Shown: positions 19,130 to 31,487, counted from the stretch's first letter. The stretch is DNA of 64,000 nt from Sphingomonas flavalba (GCF_004796535.1 NZ_SPHY01000002.1:124001-188000), one strand, 5' to 3'. Notes: generated by a model not told the origin, from the sequence alone. Numbers and translations: made by a program.

Positions 19130-19525
19130 TTGGTCGGCTCCACTTGAAAAGATTATGATCGGAAATCCGCGCCGCCACTAGCCGGTTGGCGGCACGTTGG
19201 CAAACGGGCAGCGTGAGGTTGCCGTCAATCGACTCGGCACCGGCTTCGCGCCGGAAGATGGCCGGCGAACGCGCCGCCGCGCACTTTTCGATGCTTTTGA
19301 CGGCGGCGTGTGGATGCGATCGTTGGCGATGGACCGATTGGCTGGCGCGGCCCGGAATGGCGCGGCGCACGCGCCGTCGGTGGCGGCCGCAAAGCGCCGC
19401 TTGCGACGCGCCGAGGCATCCGTTACAGCGGTTTTGCGTTGACCGTATTGCAAATCCCTTTATTGGGGGCCGCTCGCGACGGCATTTCGGGCCGGCGTGA
19501 ATTTTGAATTTTGGGAGCAACACGA
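19130..19525. other. 396-bp non-coding region between divergent ettA and the lipoprotein gene
   Basis: No gene with plausible coding character is seen here. It must hold the ettA promoter (minus strand) and the lipoprotein promoter (plus strand). On the plus strand a TTGACC hexamer at 19439-19444 with TATTGG about 16 bases later is a possible sigma-70 promoter for the lipoprotein gene. The middle part is GC-rich and shows no strong repeat. Confidence 0.4.
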
Positions 19526-19798
19526 ATGAAGAAGATCACCTTTGTTCTGGCTGCCGCCGGCCTGATGACCCTGGCCGCGTGCAACAGTTCGCCGGAAGCC
19601 GCCAACGTTGAAGCCGAAGGCGACAACGCTGCCGCGCTGGTCGAGAACGCTGCCGACAGCCTTGACGCGCTGGCCGACAACGCCGCCAATGCGTCGACCG
19701 AAGCGACCCTCGACAACGCCGCCGCCAACCTGCACGACGCCGCCAGCAACGTTGCTGACGTTGCGTCGGACGCGGCTGACGCGGTCGCCAACAAGTAA
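19526..19798 (+). CDS. Small alanine-rich lipoprotein
   Basis: 90 residues from the ATG at 19526 (MKKITFVL), preceded by TTGGGAGCAA as ribosome binding site. A type II signal peptide is clear, with lipobox LAAC and lipidated Cys at residue 19. The mature part is acidic and very rich in Ala, Asn and Asp, with repeated short NAADxxDxLADNAAN-like units that probably form one long amphipathic helix. It resembles small outer-membrane-associated lipoproteins, but no function can be assigned. It is followed by a strong terminator, so it is probably transcribed alone. Confidence 0.8.
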   Translation: MKKITFVLAAAGLMTLAACNSSPEAANVEAEGDNAAALVENAADSLDALADNAANASTEATLDNAAANLHDAASNVADVASDAADAVANK

Positions 19799-19836
19799 TT
19801 CCAACCGGCTGCGAAACGCGGCCGGCAGGAAACGGG

Positions 19837-19866
19837 AAAGGGGCGGTCCGTCGGGTCGCCCCTTTT
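19837..19866 (+). terminator. Intrinsic terminator of the lipoprotein gene
   Basis: Arms AAAGGGGCG (19837-19845) and CGCCCCTTT (19857-19865) pair perfectly around an 11-base loop, and the 3' arm runs into TTTTGCTTT. It starts 39 bp after the stop codon, as expected for a Rho-independent terminator on the plus strand. Confidence 0.8.
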
Positions 19867-19923
19867 GCTTTGCCCGCTGGACAGCGGCCGAGCCTCTCCG
19901 CTATCGGCGGGCCGCGCATGGCG

Positions 19924-19998
19924 GGGCCTGTAGCTCAATGGTAGAGCCGGCCGCTCATAACGGCTTGGTTGCGGGTTCGAATCCTGCCGGGCCCACCA
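19924..19998 (+). tRNA. tRNA with CAU anticodon (probably tRNA-Ile2; tRNA-Met is the alternative)
   Basis: 75 nt with all four stems: acceptor GGGCCTG/CGGGCCC, D stem GCTC/GAGC, anticodon stem GGCCG/CGGCT with loop CTCATAA, T stem GCGGG/CCTGC with loop TTCGAAT, discriminator A and an encoded CCA. The anticodon is CAU. The GGGCC acceptor and the CTTGGTTG variable region resemble the lysidine-modified tRNA-Ile2 (ileX type) more than elongator tRNA-Met as I know them. Initiator tRNA is excluded because the first acceptor pair is matched and the three anticodon-stem G-C pairs are missing. Confidence 0.93.
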
Positions 19999-20038
19999 GC
20001 GCAATGCCGCATGGCCGGTCGGTAGCCGGCAATGCCGT

Positions 20039-21138
<1,100 letters not shown>

Positions 21139-21146
21139 GCCCGGCG

Positions 21147-22811
21147 TCAGCCCCGGTCCTCGCGCTCCAGTGCCTCGCGCGTCGCGGTCGGCAGGATCAG
21201 GGCGAAACGGTCGGCCGCGATGTCGAGCCGCCCGCCGGCCGCCTCCGCCAGGTTGCGGACCAGCCGCAGGGTGAAGCCAAGGCCGAGCGTCGGCGCGTCC
21301 GGCCAGTCGCCGTCGGGGCTGTAGCCGGGGTCGAGCAGAGCCCGTTCGTTCTGCCCGGCGATCGCCGCCGGACGGTCGACGCACAAGCACAGGCGGGACG
21401 GATCGGTGTCGACGTCGAGCGTCGCCGCGATCCGTTCGCCCTCCATGGCCAGCCCGACGGTCGCCGCGAGCAGGCGCGACACCATTCGGTCGAGCGGCGC
21501 CTGGTCGACTGCAATCGGTGCCAGCCCCGGCGCGATGCGCAGGGCAAGGGCGACGCCGCGAGCCTCGGTCAACTGGTCCAGTTCCTCGCCGATCGCGGTG
21601 ATACGCGCGGCGACGTCCGTGCTGCTGCCTTGAACCGGGGCCTGGCGCTGCGCGCTTTCGACCCGCGCGGCGACGTCGAGATCGTTGACGGTATCGAGCA
21701 GCCGGCGCGCGTCGCCCAGGATCGCCCCCGCCCGCCCGCGATAGTCGGCCGCCGCCGGCCCCAGGACCTGCTGGTCGATCATTTCGGCGAAGCCGATGAT
21801 CGCGTTCAACGGCGTGCGAATTTCATGGACGAGTTGGCGCAGCGATTCCCCGCCGAGCGCCGAGCCGTGGAGACCGTGGCCCGCCGCTTCCGCCCGTTCG
21901 TCAGCGCGCGGGCGTCGGGCGCTGCCGCGAAAGCCGAGGAAGCGGCCGGCGCGCGGATCGAAACATGGAACCGCCGAGATCCGCCAGTCGCCGGCGGCGC
22001 CAGCATCGCCCGATATTCGCAGCCGCGCGTCACGAAATGGCGCGCGGCGCCTGAACGCTCCGGCGGCATGGCCGTCGACGCCATGGTCCCCCTCACCCGC
22101 TTCGGCGATCGACAGGCCGACAAGCTGGGTGCGCGGCGCCCCAGCGCAGAAAGCGATCGTGCCGTCGGCATCGGTTTCGAAGGTGAAGGCGTGGCACTCC
22201 GGCAGCGGAGCCACCGTTTCCGGTTGCGGCTCCGGCGGGCGGCGGTCACGGCGGAACGCCTCGATCCGGGCAACGAGTTCGGCCAGTTCGCTGCCGGCCG
22301 AGGCGGGCGTGGCACCATGAGGAGCAATGCCGATCGGCGACACCTGCGCCGGCGAAACGGCTGGAGCGACGGCGCCCGGCAGCACGAAATCGGTGGTGCC
22401 ATAGCTGGCGAGCGCCCGACCGACGGCGGCGCCGAGATCGCGGCGATGGCGCAGCAGGGCGCGCGCAACCGGAGACAGGCGGGGCACCAGCGCGATCCAT
22501 TCGGCATCGGCGAGGCGCGCGCCGCCGATCACCGGCGCAGTGATCGCGGCATCGTCTTCGGCGAAGAAGGCGACGAGACGCGGTGGTACCCGGCGGCCGG
22601 CGAGCGCCGCCGCCGCCGCCTGACGTCGATCACGCGACACGTCGGGGCGCCATTCGCGCAGCATCGCATAGGCATCGTCGAGGCAGGACAGCGAATCGTC
22701 CCCGGCGGTCTGAGCGACGAGGTCGACGAGCTGGCACCACATAGCGATCCGCGCCGCCGCATCAGCGGGCGGTTGGGCCATCACGGTCGCCAGCCTGTCA
22801 TCGAAGCGCAA
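21147..22811 (-). CDS. Sensor histidine kinase-like protein with degenerate ATPase domain
   Basis: 554 residues without obvious membrane helices. A long N-terminal region (about 1-190) is of unknown fold, and a PAS-like segment lies around 205-300. The H-box is intact (QLVHEIRTPLNAIIGFAEMI, about 331-350). The expected N-box (around LDRMVSRLLAATVGLAM) lacks its Asn, and the DxGxG motif is not recognisable. A G2-like LGLGFTLRLVRNLAEAAGG remains. It may therefore not bind ATP normally. It is co-transcribed with the WalW-type deacetylase (8-bp gap), so a role in surface polysaccharide control is possible. Confidence 0.75.
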   Translation of the reverse strand: MRFDDRLATVMAQPPADAAARIAMWCQLVDLVAQTAGDDSLSCLDDAYAMLREWRPDVSRDRRQAAAAALAGRRVPPRLVAFFAEDDAAITAPVIGGARLADAEWIALVPRLSPVARALLRHRRDLGAAVGRALASYGTTDFVLPGAVAPAVSPAQVSPIGIAPHGATPASAGSELAELVARIEAFRRDRRPPEPQPETVAPLPECHAFTFETDADGTIAFCAGAPRTQLVGLSIAEAGEGDHGVDGHAAGAFRRRAPFRDARLRISGDAGAAGDWRISAVPCFDPRAGRFLGFRGSARRPRADERAEAAGHGLHGSALGGESLRQLVHEIRTPLNAIIGFAEMIDQQVLGPAAADYRGRAGAILGDARRLLDTVNDLDVAARVESAQRQAPVQGSSTDVAARITAIGEELDQLTEARGVALALRIAPGLAPIAVDQAPLDRMVSRLLAATVGLAMEGERIAATLDVDTDPSRLCLCVDRPAAIAGQNERALLDPGYSPDGDWPDAPTLGLGFTLRLVRNLAEAAGGRLDIAADRFALILPTATREALEREDRG

Positions 22812-22911
22812 CCGAATCCCTCCACTTTCCGCGCACCCGGCGCGCTACCACGCCATAGGTTCACGGTCCTTAAACCCGCGGTGATTGTCGCGACAGTGTT
22901 CTTTTCGGCAC

Positions 22912-22945
22912 GTTGCAATGTGGGACAATTGCTTTTGCCTGCAAC
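22912..22945. promoter_or_regulatory. Inverted-repeat operator candidate upstream of the Lrp-type gene
   Basis: Nested inverted repeats occur just upstream of the regulator gene: GTTGCA (22912) with TGCAAC (22940), and inside them GCAAT (22915) with ATTGC (22928). The segment is AT-richer than its surroundings and ends 27 bp before the start codon. Lrp/AsnC regulators commonly bind such imperfect palindromes in their own promoters, so autoregulation is the likely use. Confidence 0.35.
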
Positions 22946-22972
22946 TTTATTATGTTACTCAGCGGAACATGG

Positions 22973-23470
22973 ATGGAAAAATACAGAAATATGGCCGCCC
23001 CGCTGCTTGACTCGATCGACCTGCAGATTCTCGCGGCGCTCCAGCGCGATGGACGAATGACCAATGTCGACCTGGCGGCAGAAGTCGGCTTGACTGCGCC
23101 GCCCTGCCTGCGGCGCGTAAGGGCGCTGGAACAGCGCGGAGTGATCCGGGGATATCACGCGGCGCTCGATCCGATCGTTCTTGGCTATGGCATCAGCGTG
23201 TTCGCGTTGGTCAGCCTCCGGAGCCAGGCGGAGTCGGACCTGCGTGCGTTCGAGGAACATGTCGCGACACTGCCCAGCGTGCGCGAATGCCACATGCTGA
23301 ACGGCGAAATCGACTTTATCCTGAAGGTCGTCGCGGAGGACCTTCAGGCGTTTCAGAATTTTCTGACCTCGTCGCTGACGACCGCGCCGAACGTCGCCAG
23401 TGTCAAGACGTCATTGACCATCCGCACGTCGAAGGACGAGCCGGGCGTTCCGATACCCGACCGGGGCTGA
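22973..23470 (+). CDS. Lrp/AsnC-family transcriptional regulator
   Basis: 165 residues from the ATG at 22973, chosen because AGCGGA lies at normal spacing; ATG codons at 22913 (with an unrelated extension) and 22991 are alternatives. The N-terminal winged HTH reads LDSIDLQILAALQRDGRMT then VDLAAEVGLTAPPCLRRV. The C-terminal RAM (AsnC ligand-binding) domain has GYHAALDPIVLGYGI and the ligand-loop region LNGEIDFILKV. It is an octameric or dimeric feast-famine regulator sensing amino acids. No amino-acid gene is adjacent, so targets are not evident. Confidence 0.92.
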   Translation: MEKYRNMAAPLLDSIDLQILAALQRDGRMTNVDLAAEVGLTAPPCLRRVRALEQRGVIRGYHAALDPIVLGYGISVFALVSLRSQAESDLRAFEEHVATLPSVRECHMLNGEIDFILKVVAEDLQAFQNFLTSSLTTAPNVASVKTSLTIRTSKDEPGVPIPDRG

Positions 23471-23490
23471 CTCCGGCGGAGCCAGCCCCG
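23462..23490 (+). terminator. Bidirectional stem-loop terminator
   Basis: CGGGGCTG (23462-23469) pairs with CAGCCCCG (23483-23490), and an inner CTCC/GGAG pair extends the stem. It includes the Lrp-type gene's stop codon and lies in the 36 bp between this gene and the convergent TPR gene. There is no U-tract. Confidence 0.55.
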
Positions 23491-23506
23491 ATGCGGGCGG
23501 ATGGCG

Positions 23507-24769
23507 TCAGGCGCCGGTGATCGGCTGATCCAGCCATTCGACCCAGAATTTGGCGAGGTCGGTTCGCGCGCCATTGACTGCGGCGAACGCGGTCTTCGCT
23601 TCTTCCTTGTTGCCGGACAGCGCCAGCGCGATGCCGAGGCGGGTGTTGACGACGTTGGTGTCGACACTCCCCTTGGTCAGCGCCATTTTGTACAGTTCCG
23701 CCGCCTTCGCATAGTCGCCGTAGCTGAGGAACGCCTCGGCCGTGCTCTGGGCGATCCGGCCGTCCTTGCCGGTGGCCGATGCCTTTTCCGACGCCGGCAG
23801 CGATGCCTTGTCGGCCGCCAGCTTCTCGCTCGACGACTTGTAAACGTCGGAGATGCCGGGCGTGGCCTTGTTGAGCTTGCCGGCCGAGACGCCTTCGTCG
23901 ATCACCGCGACCGCTTCGCCGGGGAGGCCGCGATCGGATGCCAGCTGAGCATATTCGTAGAAGTCGCGCTCGCTGGTGATCGCCTTGCTCGCGCGCATCA
24001 GGCGGTAGAGGTCGAGCGTCGCCGGGCTGTCGAGCGTGCCGGTATCACGATAGATCAGCAGCGCGCTGCGCCAGTTCTCCGCCGTTGGATAGGCGGCGAC
24101 CTGAAGCCGGGTCCACTTCGCCACTTCCGGCATCTGCTTGGCGGAATAGGCGACCGACGCCGCCCGCTTGTACCAGTCCTCCGGCGCCTTGCGGCCGGCG
24201 GCGGTTTCCAACTGCACCGCACGCTCGACATAGCCGAGCCCGGTCGGGATCTGTTCCTGCTTGAAATAGGATTCGGCGAGCAGCAGGTAGACGTCGACAT
24301 TCTGGTTGCCGGCCTGTTCCGCTTCGGTCAGCCGGCTGATCGCGGTCGGATAATCCTTGTTCGAATAGGCAGCCTGGCCGGAATAGAACAGCAACTTCGC
24401 CCGGTTCGGCGCGGCGGCCTGCGAACCGGATTCGAGCATGCCTTCGATGCCCTTGAACTGCAGCGCCTGATCCTTGATCTCCTGGCCGATCTGCAGCTGG
24501 AAATTGGCGACGTAGAATTTCTCGTCGGGCAGCTTGGCGACCGCCGCCGCCTCGGTCAGCTTGGCCTGGGCGGTAGCGAAATCCTTGTCCTTCACCGCCT
24601 TGTCGACCGGAGCGATCGCCGCGCGGAACTCTTTGCTGAGTTCGGGCTTGAACGTGTTGGTGTCCTTCGGCTCTTCCTTCTTCTTGGCGAAGGCCGGGGA
24701 CAGGAGCGGGCTGCTGACCATGCCGAGCGTCAGAGCGGCGCCAAGCAGCAGGGTTGAAATCTTCTTCAT
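23507..24769 (-). CDS. Periplasmic tetratricopeptide-repeat protein
   Basis: 420 residues. The second of two adjacent ATGs (24769) is chosen because GAGGAGG is four bases before it and only one base before the first. A Sec signal peptide (KKISTLLLGAALTLG ... SPAFA-KKK) precedes a Lys/Glu-rich start and then a series of helical TPR-like repeats, for example AAYSNKDYPTAISRLTEAE and AFLSYGDYAKAAELYKMAL. Probably a periplasmic scaffold protein; partners are unknown. It is divergent from gyrA across a 310-bp region with two palindromes. Confidence 0.8.
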   Translation of the reverse strand: MKKISTLLLGAALTLGMVSSPLLSPAFAKKKEEPKDTNTFKPELSKEFRAAIAPVDKAVKDKDFATAQAKLTEAAAVAKLPDEKFYVANFQLQIGQEIKDQALQFKGIEGMLESGSQAAAPNRAKLLFYSGQAAYSNKDYPTAISRLTEAEQAGNQNVDVYLLLAESYFKQEQIPTGLGYVERAVQLETAAGRKAPEDWYKRAASVAYSAKQMPEVAKWTRLQVAAYPTAENWRSALLIYRDTGTLDSPATLDLYRLMRASKAITSERDFYEYAQLASDRGLPGEAVAVIDEGVSAGKLNKATPGISDVYKSSSEKLAADKASLPASEKASATGKDGRIAQSTAEAFLSYGDYAKAAELYKMALTKGSVDTNVVNTRLGIALALSGNKEEAKTAFAAVNGARTDLAKFWVEWLDQPITGA

Positions 24770-24849
24770 CATGCCTCCTCAAGCGATCCCGTGGCCGATC
24801 GTCTTGGCCCGGTCATCGTCCTATGGTTCTGTCCCAAAGCGCGCAAGGC

Positions 24850-24899
24850 GGAACCGGTTCCACCTTCGGCGTTCGGGCATGAACCGCTATTGAATAGCG
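24850..24899. promoter_or_regulatory. Two palindromes in the TPR-gyrA divergent intergenic region
   Basis: A perfect 12-bp palindrome GGAACCGGTTCC (24850-24861) and a 7-bp inverted repeat CGCTATT-G-AATAGCG (24885-24899) lie in the 310-bp region (24770-25079) between the divergent TPR protein gene and gyrA. Nothing else with gene character is seen there. They look like operators or, for the second, a short hairpin. The spacing does not fit the alphaproteobacterial LexA direct repeat. Confidence 0.4.
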
Positions 24900-25079
24900 T
24901 GTTTCTACGGATTCCGGCCTAACCCGGTCGTTCCGGCGCCGCTATCTCAACCTGCCGCAAACCGTCGCTTGCTTCGACCGGTTCGTCGCTCGCCGGGCCC
25001 TCGCATCGGCAAAGGCGGTGGTGCGTTCTCGCGCGCGCACGCACCCGCGCGGGGTGGTCATAAGCATGGCGATCCGCTA

Positions 25080-27833
<2,754 letters not shown>

Positions 27834-27845
27834 CCGCCGCCGCCG

Positions 27846-28493
27846 CTACGTCCCGGCCCGCCGGTCCAGCGTTGATCGGACGCCGACGGCGATCAGGGTC
27901 TGCCCGACGAAATAGCTGAGCCAGATGGCTAGGCCGAGTGCGCCTCCGCCGCCGGAGAGCGGCCCCATGCGCGCGAAGATCAGCAGGTCCGACGCAAGGA
28001 ACAGCATCGCGCCGATGCCGGTGCGATAGCGCGGGAAGCGGCTGGCCCAGGCACAAGCGGCCATCACCGCGACGAACAGCGTATAGGCGGCGGCGGTCGT
28101 TGCCGCCGTCCGGTCGGCGGGCAGCAGGAAGGCGACCAGCACCGCGACCGGGACGGTCAGCAGCGCCAATGTCCGCTGGCTGACGGTCAGCGCCGGCCGG
28201 CGGTTGCGCCAGTATAGCCGGATCGCGACGCAATGGCCGGCGACGAAAGCAGTCGCGCCAAGCACCATGTCCCGTTCCAGCAGCACATCGCCGAGCGCGC
28301 CGAACGCCAGCACCACCACTAGCAGCCAGCCGTCCAGGCTCCGTGCCTGCGTCGCTGCCCACAGCGCGAGCAGGCCGACGCCCGCCCCTTTCCACGCCAG
28401 GTTGGCCGCCGCCGGCAGGCCCAGTGTCCAGCCGAGCGGGTAGCTGAGCCCGGCGATCACCGCCGCGACCAGCAGCAGCCGCACGCCGTTCAC
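27846..28493 (-). CDS. YhhN-family integral membrane protein (lysoplasmalogenase-like)
   Basis: 215 residues from a GTG at 28493 overlapping the DUF488 gene stop (GTGA). About eight hydrophobic helices fill the whole length. YhhN/TMEM86 signatures are visible: FGALGDVLLE and YWASDLL-like MLFLASDLLIFAR. Characterised members hydrolyse the vinyl ether bond of lysoplasmalogens, but bacterial activity is mostly inferred. It converges on gyrA with a 12-bp gap. Confidence 0.8.
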   Translation of the reverse strand: MNGVRLLLVAAVIAGLSYPLGWTLGLPAAANLAWKGAGVGLLALWAATQARSLDGWLLVVVLAFGALGDVLLERDMVLGATAFVAGHCVAIRLYWRNRRPALTVSQRTLALLTVPVAVLVAFLLPADRTAATTAAAYTLFVAVMAACAWASRFPRYRTGIGAMLFLASDLLIFARMGPLSGGGGALGLAIWLSYFVGQTLIAVGVRSTLDRRAGT

Positions 28494-28927
28494 GGATAAA
28501 GGTCCACGACGGTGGCGTCGGGCACCGCCGCCTGGAGCAGGAACGTGCGGTGGCACCCGGCCGGTTCGCGCTCGTAGCAGAGCAGCGCCGCCCGGTGGCC
28601 GGCGACAAGGTCGCGCAGGATCGCCGCCTCGGCCTGCGCCTCGGGCAACGCAAGCTGCTGGTCGTAGATGGCGTGCATCGTCGCGACATCCCCCTTGTGT
28701 GCGGCATCGCGTCCGGCCTTCGGCGTGCCGAGCGCGCGCAGGTGGCGGTAGCCGATGCCGGCTTCGGCCAGTTCGGCGGCCAGGGCGTTCTTGGAAAAAC
28801 CGGGTTTGCGCGAGCTGGTGATCGCCCGCACGTCGACGACCAGATCGACGTCGGCGGCGGCAAGCGCGCCGATCAGGTCCGGCACGGTTGCCTTTTCATA
28901 GCCGATTGTGAAGACCGTTTGCGCCAA
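28490..28927 (-). CDS. DUF488 family protein
   Basis: 145 residues if it starts at TTG 28927 ([12 protein letters not shown]), which follows a purine-rich GAGAGGCGAGGGG. The ATG at 28972 would give 160 residues, but its start would overlap the trmFO ATG head to head. DUF488 features are [44 protein letters not shown] and [13 protein letters not shown]. The Cys and His in CYExxxxxCHR are conserved in the family. The function is unknown. The next gene begins within its stop codon. Confidence 0.85.
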   Translation of the reverse strand: MAQTVFTIGYEKATVPDLIGALAAADVDLVVDVRAITSSRKPGFSKNALAAELAEAGIGYRHLRALGTPKAGRDAAHKGDVATMHAIYDQQLALPEAQAEAAILRDLVAGHRAALLCYEREPAGCHRTFLLQAAVPDATVVDLYP

Positions 28928-28970
28928 AGCCCCTCGCCTCTCCCCGATCCACCCTCTATCGCCTTTTGCC

Positions 28971-30281
28971 ATGACCGACAAAATTGAAATTATCGGCGGC
29001 GGCCTCGCCGGCTCGGAAGCGGCGTGGCAGCTCGCCGAAGCCGGGGTGCCGGTGCGCCTGTTCGAGATGCGTGGCGGCGGCGAAGGCACTCCCGCCCACC
29101 AGACCGACCACCTCGCCGAGCTGGTCTGCTCCAACAGCTTTCGCTCCGACGACGCGGAGCGCAACGCCGTCGGCCTGCTCCATGCCGAGATGCGCGCGCT
29201 CGGCTCGCTGATCCTGCGCGAGGCGGACCGGCACCGGGTGCCGGCCGGGTCGGCGCTGGCGGTCGATCGCGACGGCTTTTCCGCCGGCGTTACCGGCGCG
29301 CTCGCCGCCCACCCGAATGTCGAGATCATCCGTCGCCGGGTCGACGCGCTGCCGGACAGCGGCGCGACCATTGTCGCCACCGGCCCGCTGACCGCCGCGC
29401 GGCTGGCGGAGTCGATCGGCGCGCATACCGGCGCCGACGCCCTCGCCTTCTTCGACGCGATCGCGCCGATCATCCACAGCGACAGCATCGACATGTCGGT
29501 CGCCTGGTTCCAGTCGCGCTGGAACAAGGGCGACGGCAAGGATTACATCAACTGCCCGCTCGACCGCGACCAGTATGCGGCATTCCATCAAGGGCTGATC
29601 GACGGCGAAAAGACCGCGTTCAAGGAATGGGAGCGCGACACCCCCTATTTCGACGGCTGCATGCCGATCGAGGTGATGGCCGAACGCGGTTTCGACACGC
29701 TGCGCTTCGGCCCGATGAAGCCGGTCGGCCTCGACGATCCGCGTACCGGCCGCTGGCCCTATGCCGTCGTTCAGCTGCGCCAGGACAACGCGCTCGGCAC
29801 GCTGTGGAACATCGTCGGCTTCCAGACCAAGCTGAAGCATGCCGAGCAGGTCCGGCTGTTCCGCACCATTCCAGGGCTGGAGAAGGCGGAGTTCGCCCGG
29901 CTCGGCGGGCTGCACCGCAACACCTTCATCAACGCGCCGGCGCTGCTCGACCCCTGGCTGCGGCTGAAAAGCCACCCGCATATCCGCTTCGCCGGGCAGA
30001 TCACCGGCTGCGAAGGCTATGTCGAATCCGCCGCGATCGGCCTGCTCGCCGGCCGCTTCGCGCTAGCCGAGGCCGATGGGCGTGAAGCCGCCCTGCCCCC
30101 GCGCGAAACCGCACTCGGCGCGCTGCTCGGCCATATCACCGGCGGCGCCGATGCTGCGACCTACCAGCCGATGAACATCAATTTCGGCCTGTTCCCGCCG
30201 CTTGACGAACGCGCGCGGAAGGCCGACCGCAAGGGCCTGATCGCCGCCCGCGCCCGCGCCGCCCTCTCCGCCTGGAACTGA
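28971..30281 (+). CDS. trmFO: Methylenetetrahydrofolate-tRNA-(uracil-5-)-methyltransferase TrmFO
   Basis: 436 residues from the ATG at 28971. An N-terminal FAD-binding [15 protein letters not shown] motif is followed by [24 protein letters not shown] and the C-terminal [20 protein letters not shown] typical of TrmFO. The enzyme methylates U54 in the tRNA T-loop using methylenetetrahydrofolate and FADH2. Both tRNAs in this window carry the expected T54 loop. The start is unusual because its CATG is shared with a possible ATG of the divergent DUF488 gene. Confidence 0.96.
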   Translation: MTDKIEIIGGGLAGSEAAWQLAEAGVPVRLFEMRGGGEGTPAHQTDHLAELVCSNSFRSDDAERNAVGLLHAEMRALGSLILREADRHRVPAGSALAVDRDGFSAGVTGALAAHPNVEIIRRRVDALPDSGATIVATGPLTAARLAESIGAHTGADALAFFDAIAPIIHSDSIDMSVAWFQSRWNKGDGKDYINCPLDRDQYAAFHQGLIDGEKTAFKEWERDTPYFDGCMPIEVMAERGFDTLRFGPMKPVGLDDPRTGRWPYAVVQLRQDNALGTLWNIVGFQTKLKHAEQVRLFRTIPGLEKAEFARLGGLHRNTFINAPALLDPWLRLKSHPHIRFAGQITGCEGYVESAAIGLLAGRFALAEADGREAALPPRETALGALLGHITGGADAATYQPMNINFGLFPPLDERARKADRKGLIAARARAALSAWN

Positions 30282-30294
30282 CGCTTCCATCCTT

Positions 30295-30315
30295 GTGCTC
30301 CTGCTTGCGGAGCAC
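30295..30315. terminator. Stem-loop between convergent trmFO and EF-hand genes
   Basis: GTGCTCC (30295-30301) and GGAGCAC (30309-30315) form a perfect 7-bp stem with a 7-base loop in the 43-bp gap between the two stop codons. There is no long U-tract on either strand. It likely serves both genes. Confidence 0.5.
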
Positions 30316-30324
30316 GGTTGGATA

Positions 30325-30783
30325 TCAGCCTTCGTCGTCCTCCGCCGCGCGCGGTGGGGGGCAGGTGCACCGGGCCGGCGTCTTGCGGACCACCCGAGTG
30401 GTCAGGAACTCGGCGCGGGTCAGGGTGCCGGAACGATCGGCGTCGGTGTGGGCGAATTTGTCGGTTGTCTTCTTCGCCCATTCGTCGAAATCGAGCCGGC
30501 CGTCATGGTTCAGGTCGAGCCGGGCGAAGGCCTTGTGGCGGCTGACGAGATATTCCTCGCGGCTGATCGCCTCGTTGCGGTCCTTGTCGTAACGGTCGAA
30601 GCGCTTCTGCTCGCGCGTCCGCTCGTCGGCTTGCGGTGGAGCAACCGGCGGTTCGGCCGCCAGCGCGGCCGCTGGTGATATCTGCATATCCGCCGCATTG
30701 CGGTTCGCCGAGCCCTGCCACCAGAAAAATCCGGCAGCGACCAGCAGCAATGCCGATCCCACCCCTGCCAGAAATCGCCCCAT
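30325..30783 (-). CDS. Exported or membrane-anchored EF-hand calcium-binding protein
   Basis: 152 residues from the ATG at 30783 (MGRFLAGVG). The N-terminal hydrophobic helix (about 4-22) is a signal anchor. After a Pro/Ala linker come three EF-hand loops: DKDRNEAISREE, DLNHDGRLDFDE and DADRSGTLTRAE; the first has a non-Gly residue at position six and may bind weakly. The tail is short and holds two cysteines (CTCPPP). Likely a periplasmic Ca sensor or buffer. It is 26 bp downstream of the squalene synthase-like gene and probably co-transcribed. Confidence 0.8.
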   Translation of the reverse strand: MGRFLAGVGSALLLVAAGFFWWQGSANRNAADMQISPAAALAAEPPVAPPQADERTREQKRFDRYDKDRNEAISREEYLVSRHKAFARLDLNHDGRLDFDEWAKKTTDKFAHTDADRSGTLTRAEFLTTRVVRKTPARCTCPPPRAAEDDEG

Positions 30784-30809
30784 GCCGAACGCCTCCGTCG
30801 CCGACTCCG

Positions 30810-31487
30810 CTAAACGCCTGACATAGCATGCCAAAGACCGCGAAGCACCCTTCCGGGCGCCCCCCGCCTTGGTCGTCGGGCCAGTCCGGCGCGGGCATCG
30901 CGGCGGGCGAGCACGGTCAGCAGGCCGAGCGCGCGCAGCGCCGGCGGCCAGCGGCGGGGCACCTGGCCGGCAACGGCGCGCGCGGCGGCGATCGCCCGCT
31001 CCGCGGTGACCGGGTCGCTGATGTGGAAGGCCAGGTCGACCAGCGCCCACAGCCGCCCGGCCGCGTCGATCGCCTCCGGCGGATCGACACCGATCAGCGC
31101 GGCGGCGGCGCGAAACTGCCCGGCCCCACGGCCGCGCGCATAGTCGTCGATCGCGTCCGGCTTCAACGGCAACGGATCGAGCAGCGCTTCCCACCCGTCG
31201 ATCAACGGGGTCAGCCGCGCCGGGGGAATGCCGCGCTCCGGCAGGATGTCGGCGAATGCGGCAAGCAGCGGCTCGGCCGGCGGCGGCCCGTCATCCAGCG
31301 CTAGCAGCGCGTCGTACCACCATGTCAGCCGCATCCGACCGATCGTCGGTTCGGTCGTAGTGCGGACGACATCGGCCAGCGTCGCGTCCAGCCGCCACAG
31401 CGCCAGCAGCGCGCCGCGCGCCCGCTCCGGCGCGTAGGCGACGGCGAGGCGACGTTCCGGATCGACGGCCGCGGCTTCTGCGCTCAT
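30810..31487 (-). CDS. Squalene/phytoene synthase-like protein
   Basis: 225 residues, shorter than true squalene or phytoene synthases (about 270-350). The helical prenyl-synthase pattern is recognisable in YAPERARGALLALWRLD and RMRLTWWYDALLAL, but the two DxxxD metal motifs of active enzymes are not clear. It resembles the NDUFAF6/short SQS-PSY branch, members of which have lost catalytic residues and act in complex I assembly in eukaryotes. The role here is uncertain. It is divergent from the Tad genes. Confidence 0.7.
   Translation of the reverse strand: MSAEAAAVDPERRLAVAYAPERARGALLALWRLDATLADVVRTTTEPTIGRMRLTWWYDALLALDDGPPPAEPLLAAFADILPERGIPPARLTPLIDGWEALLDPLPLKPDAIDDYARGRGAGQFRAAAALIGVDPPEAIDAAGRLWALVDLAFHISDPVTAERAIAAARAVAGQVPRRWPPALRALGLLTVLARRDARAGLARRPRRGAPGRVLRGLWHAMSGV

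Noticed and set aside
24840-24885. LexA box upstream of gyrA
   Set aside because: GTTC/GAAC elements are present, but their spacing does not fit GTTC-N7-GTTC of alphaproteobacteria.
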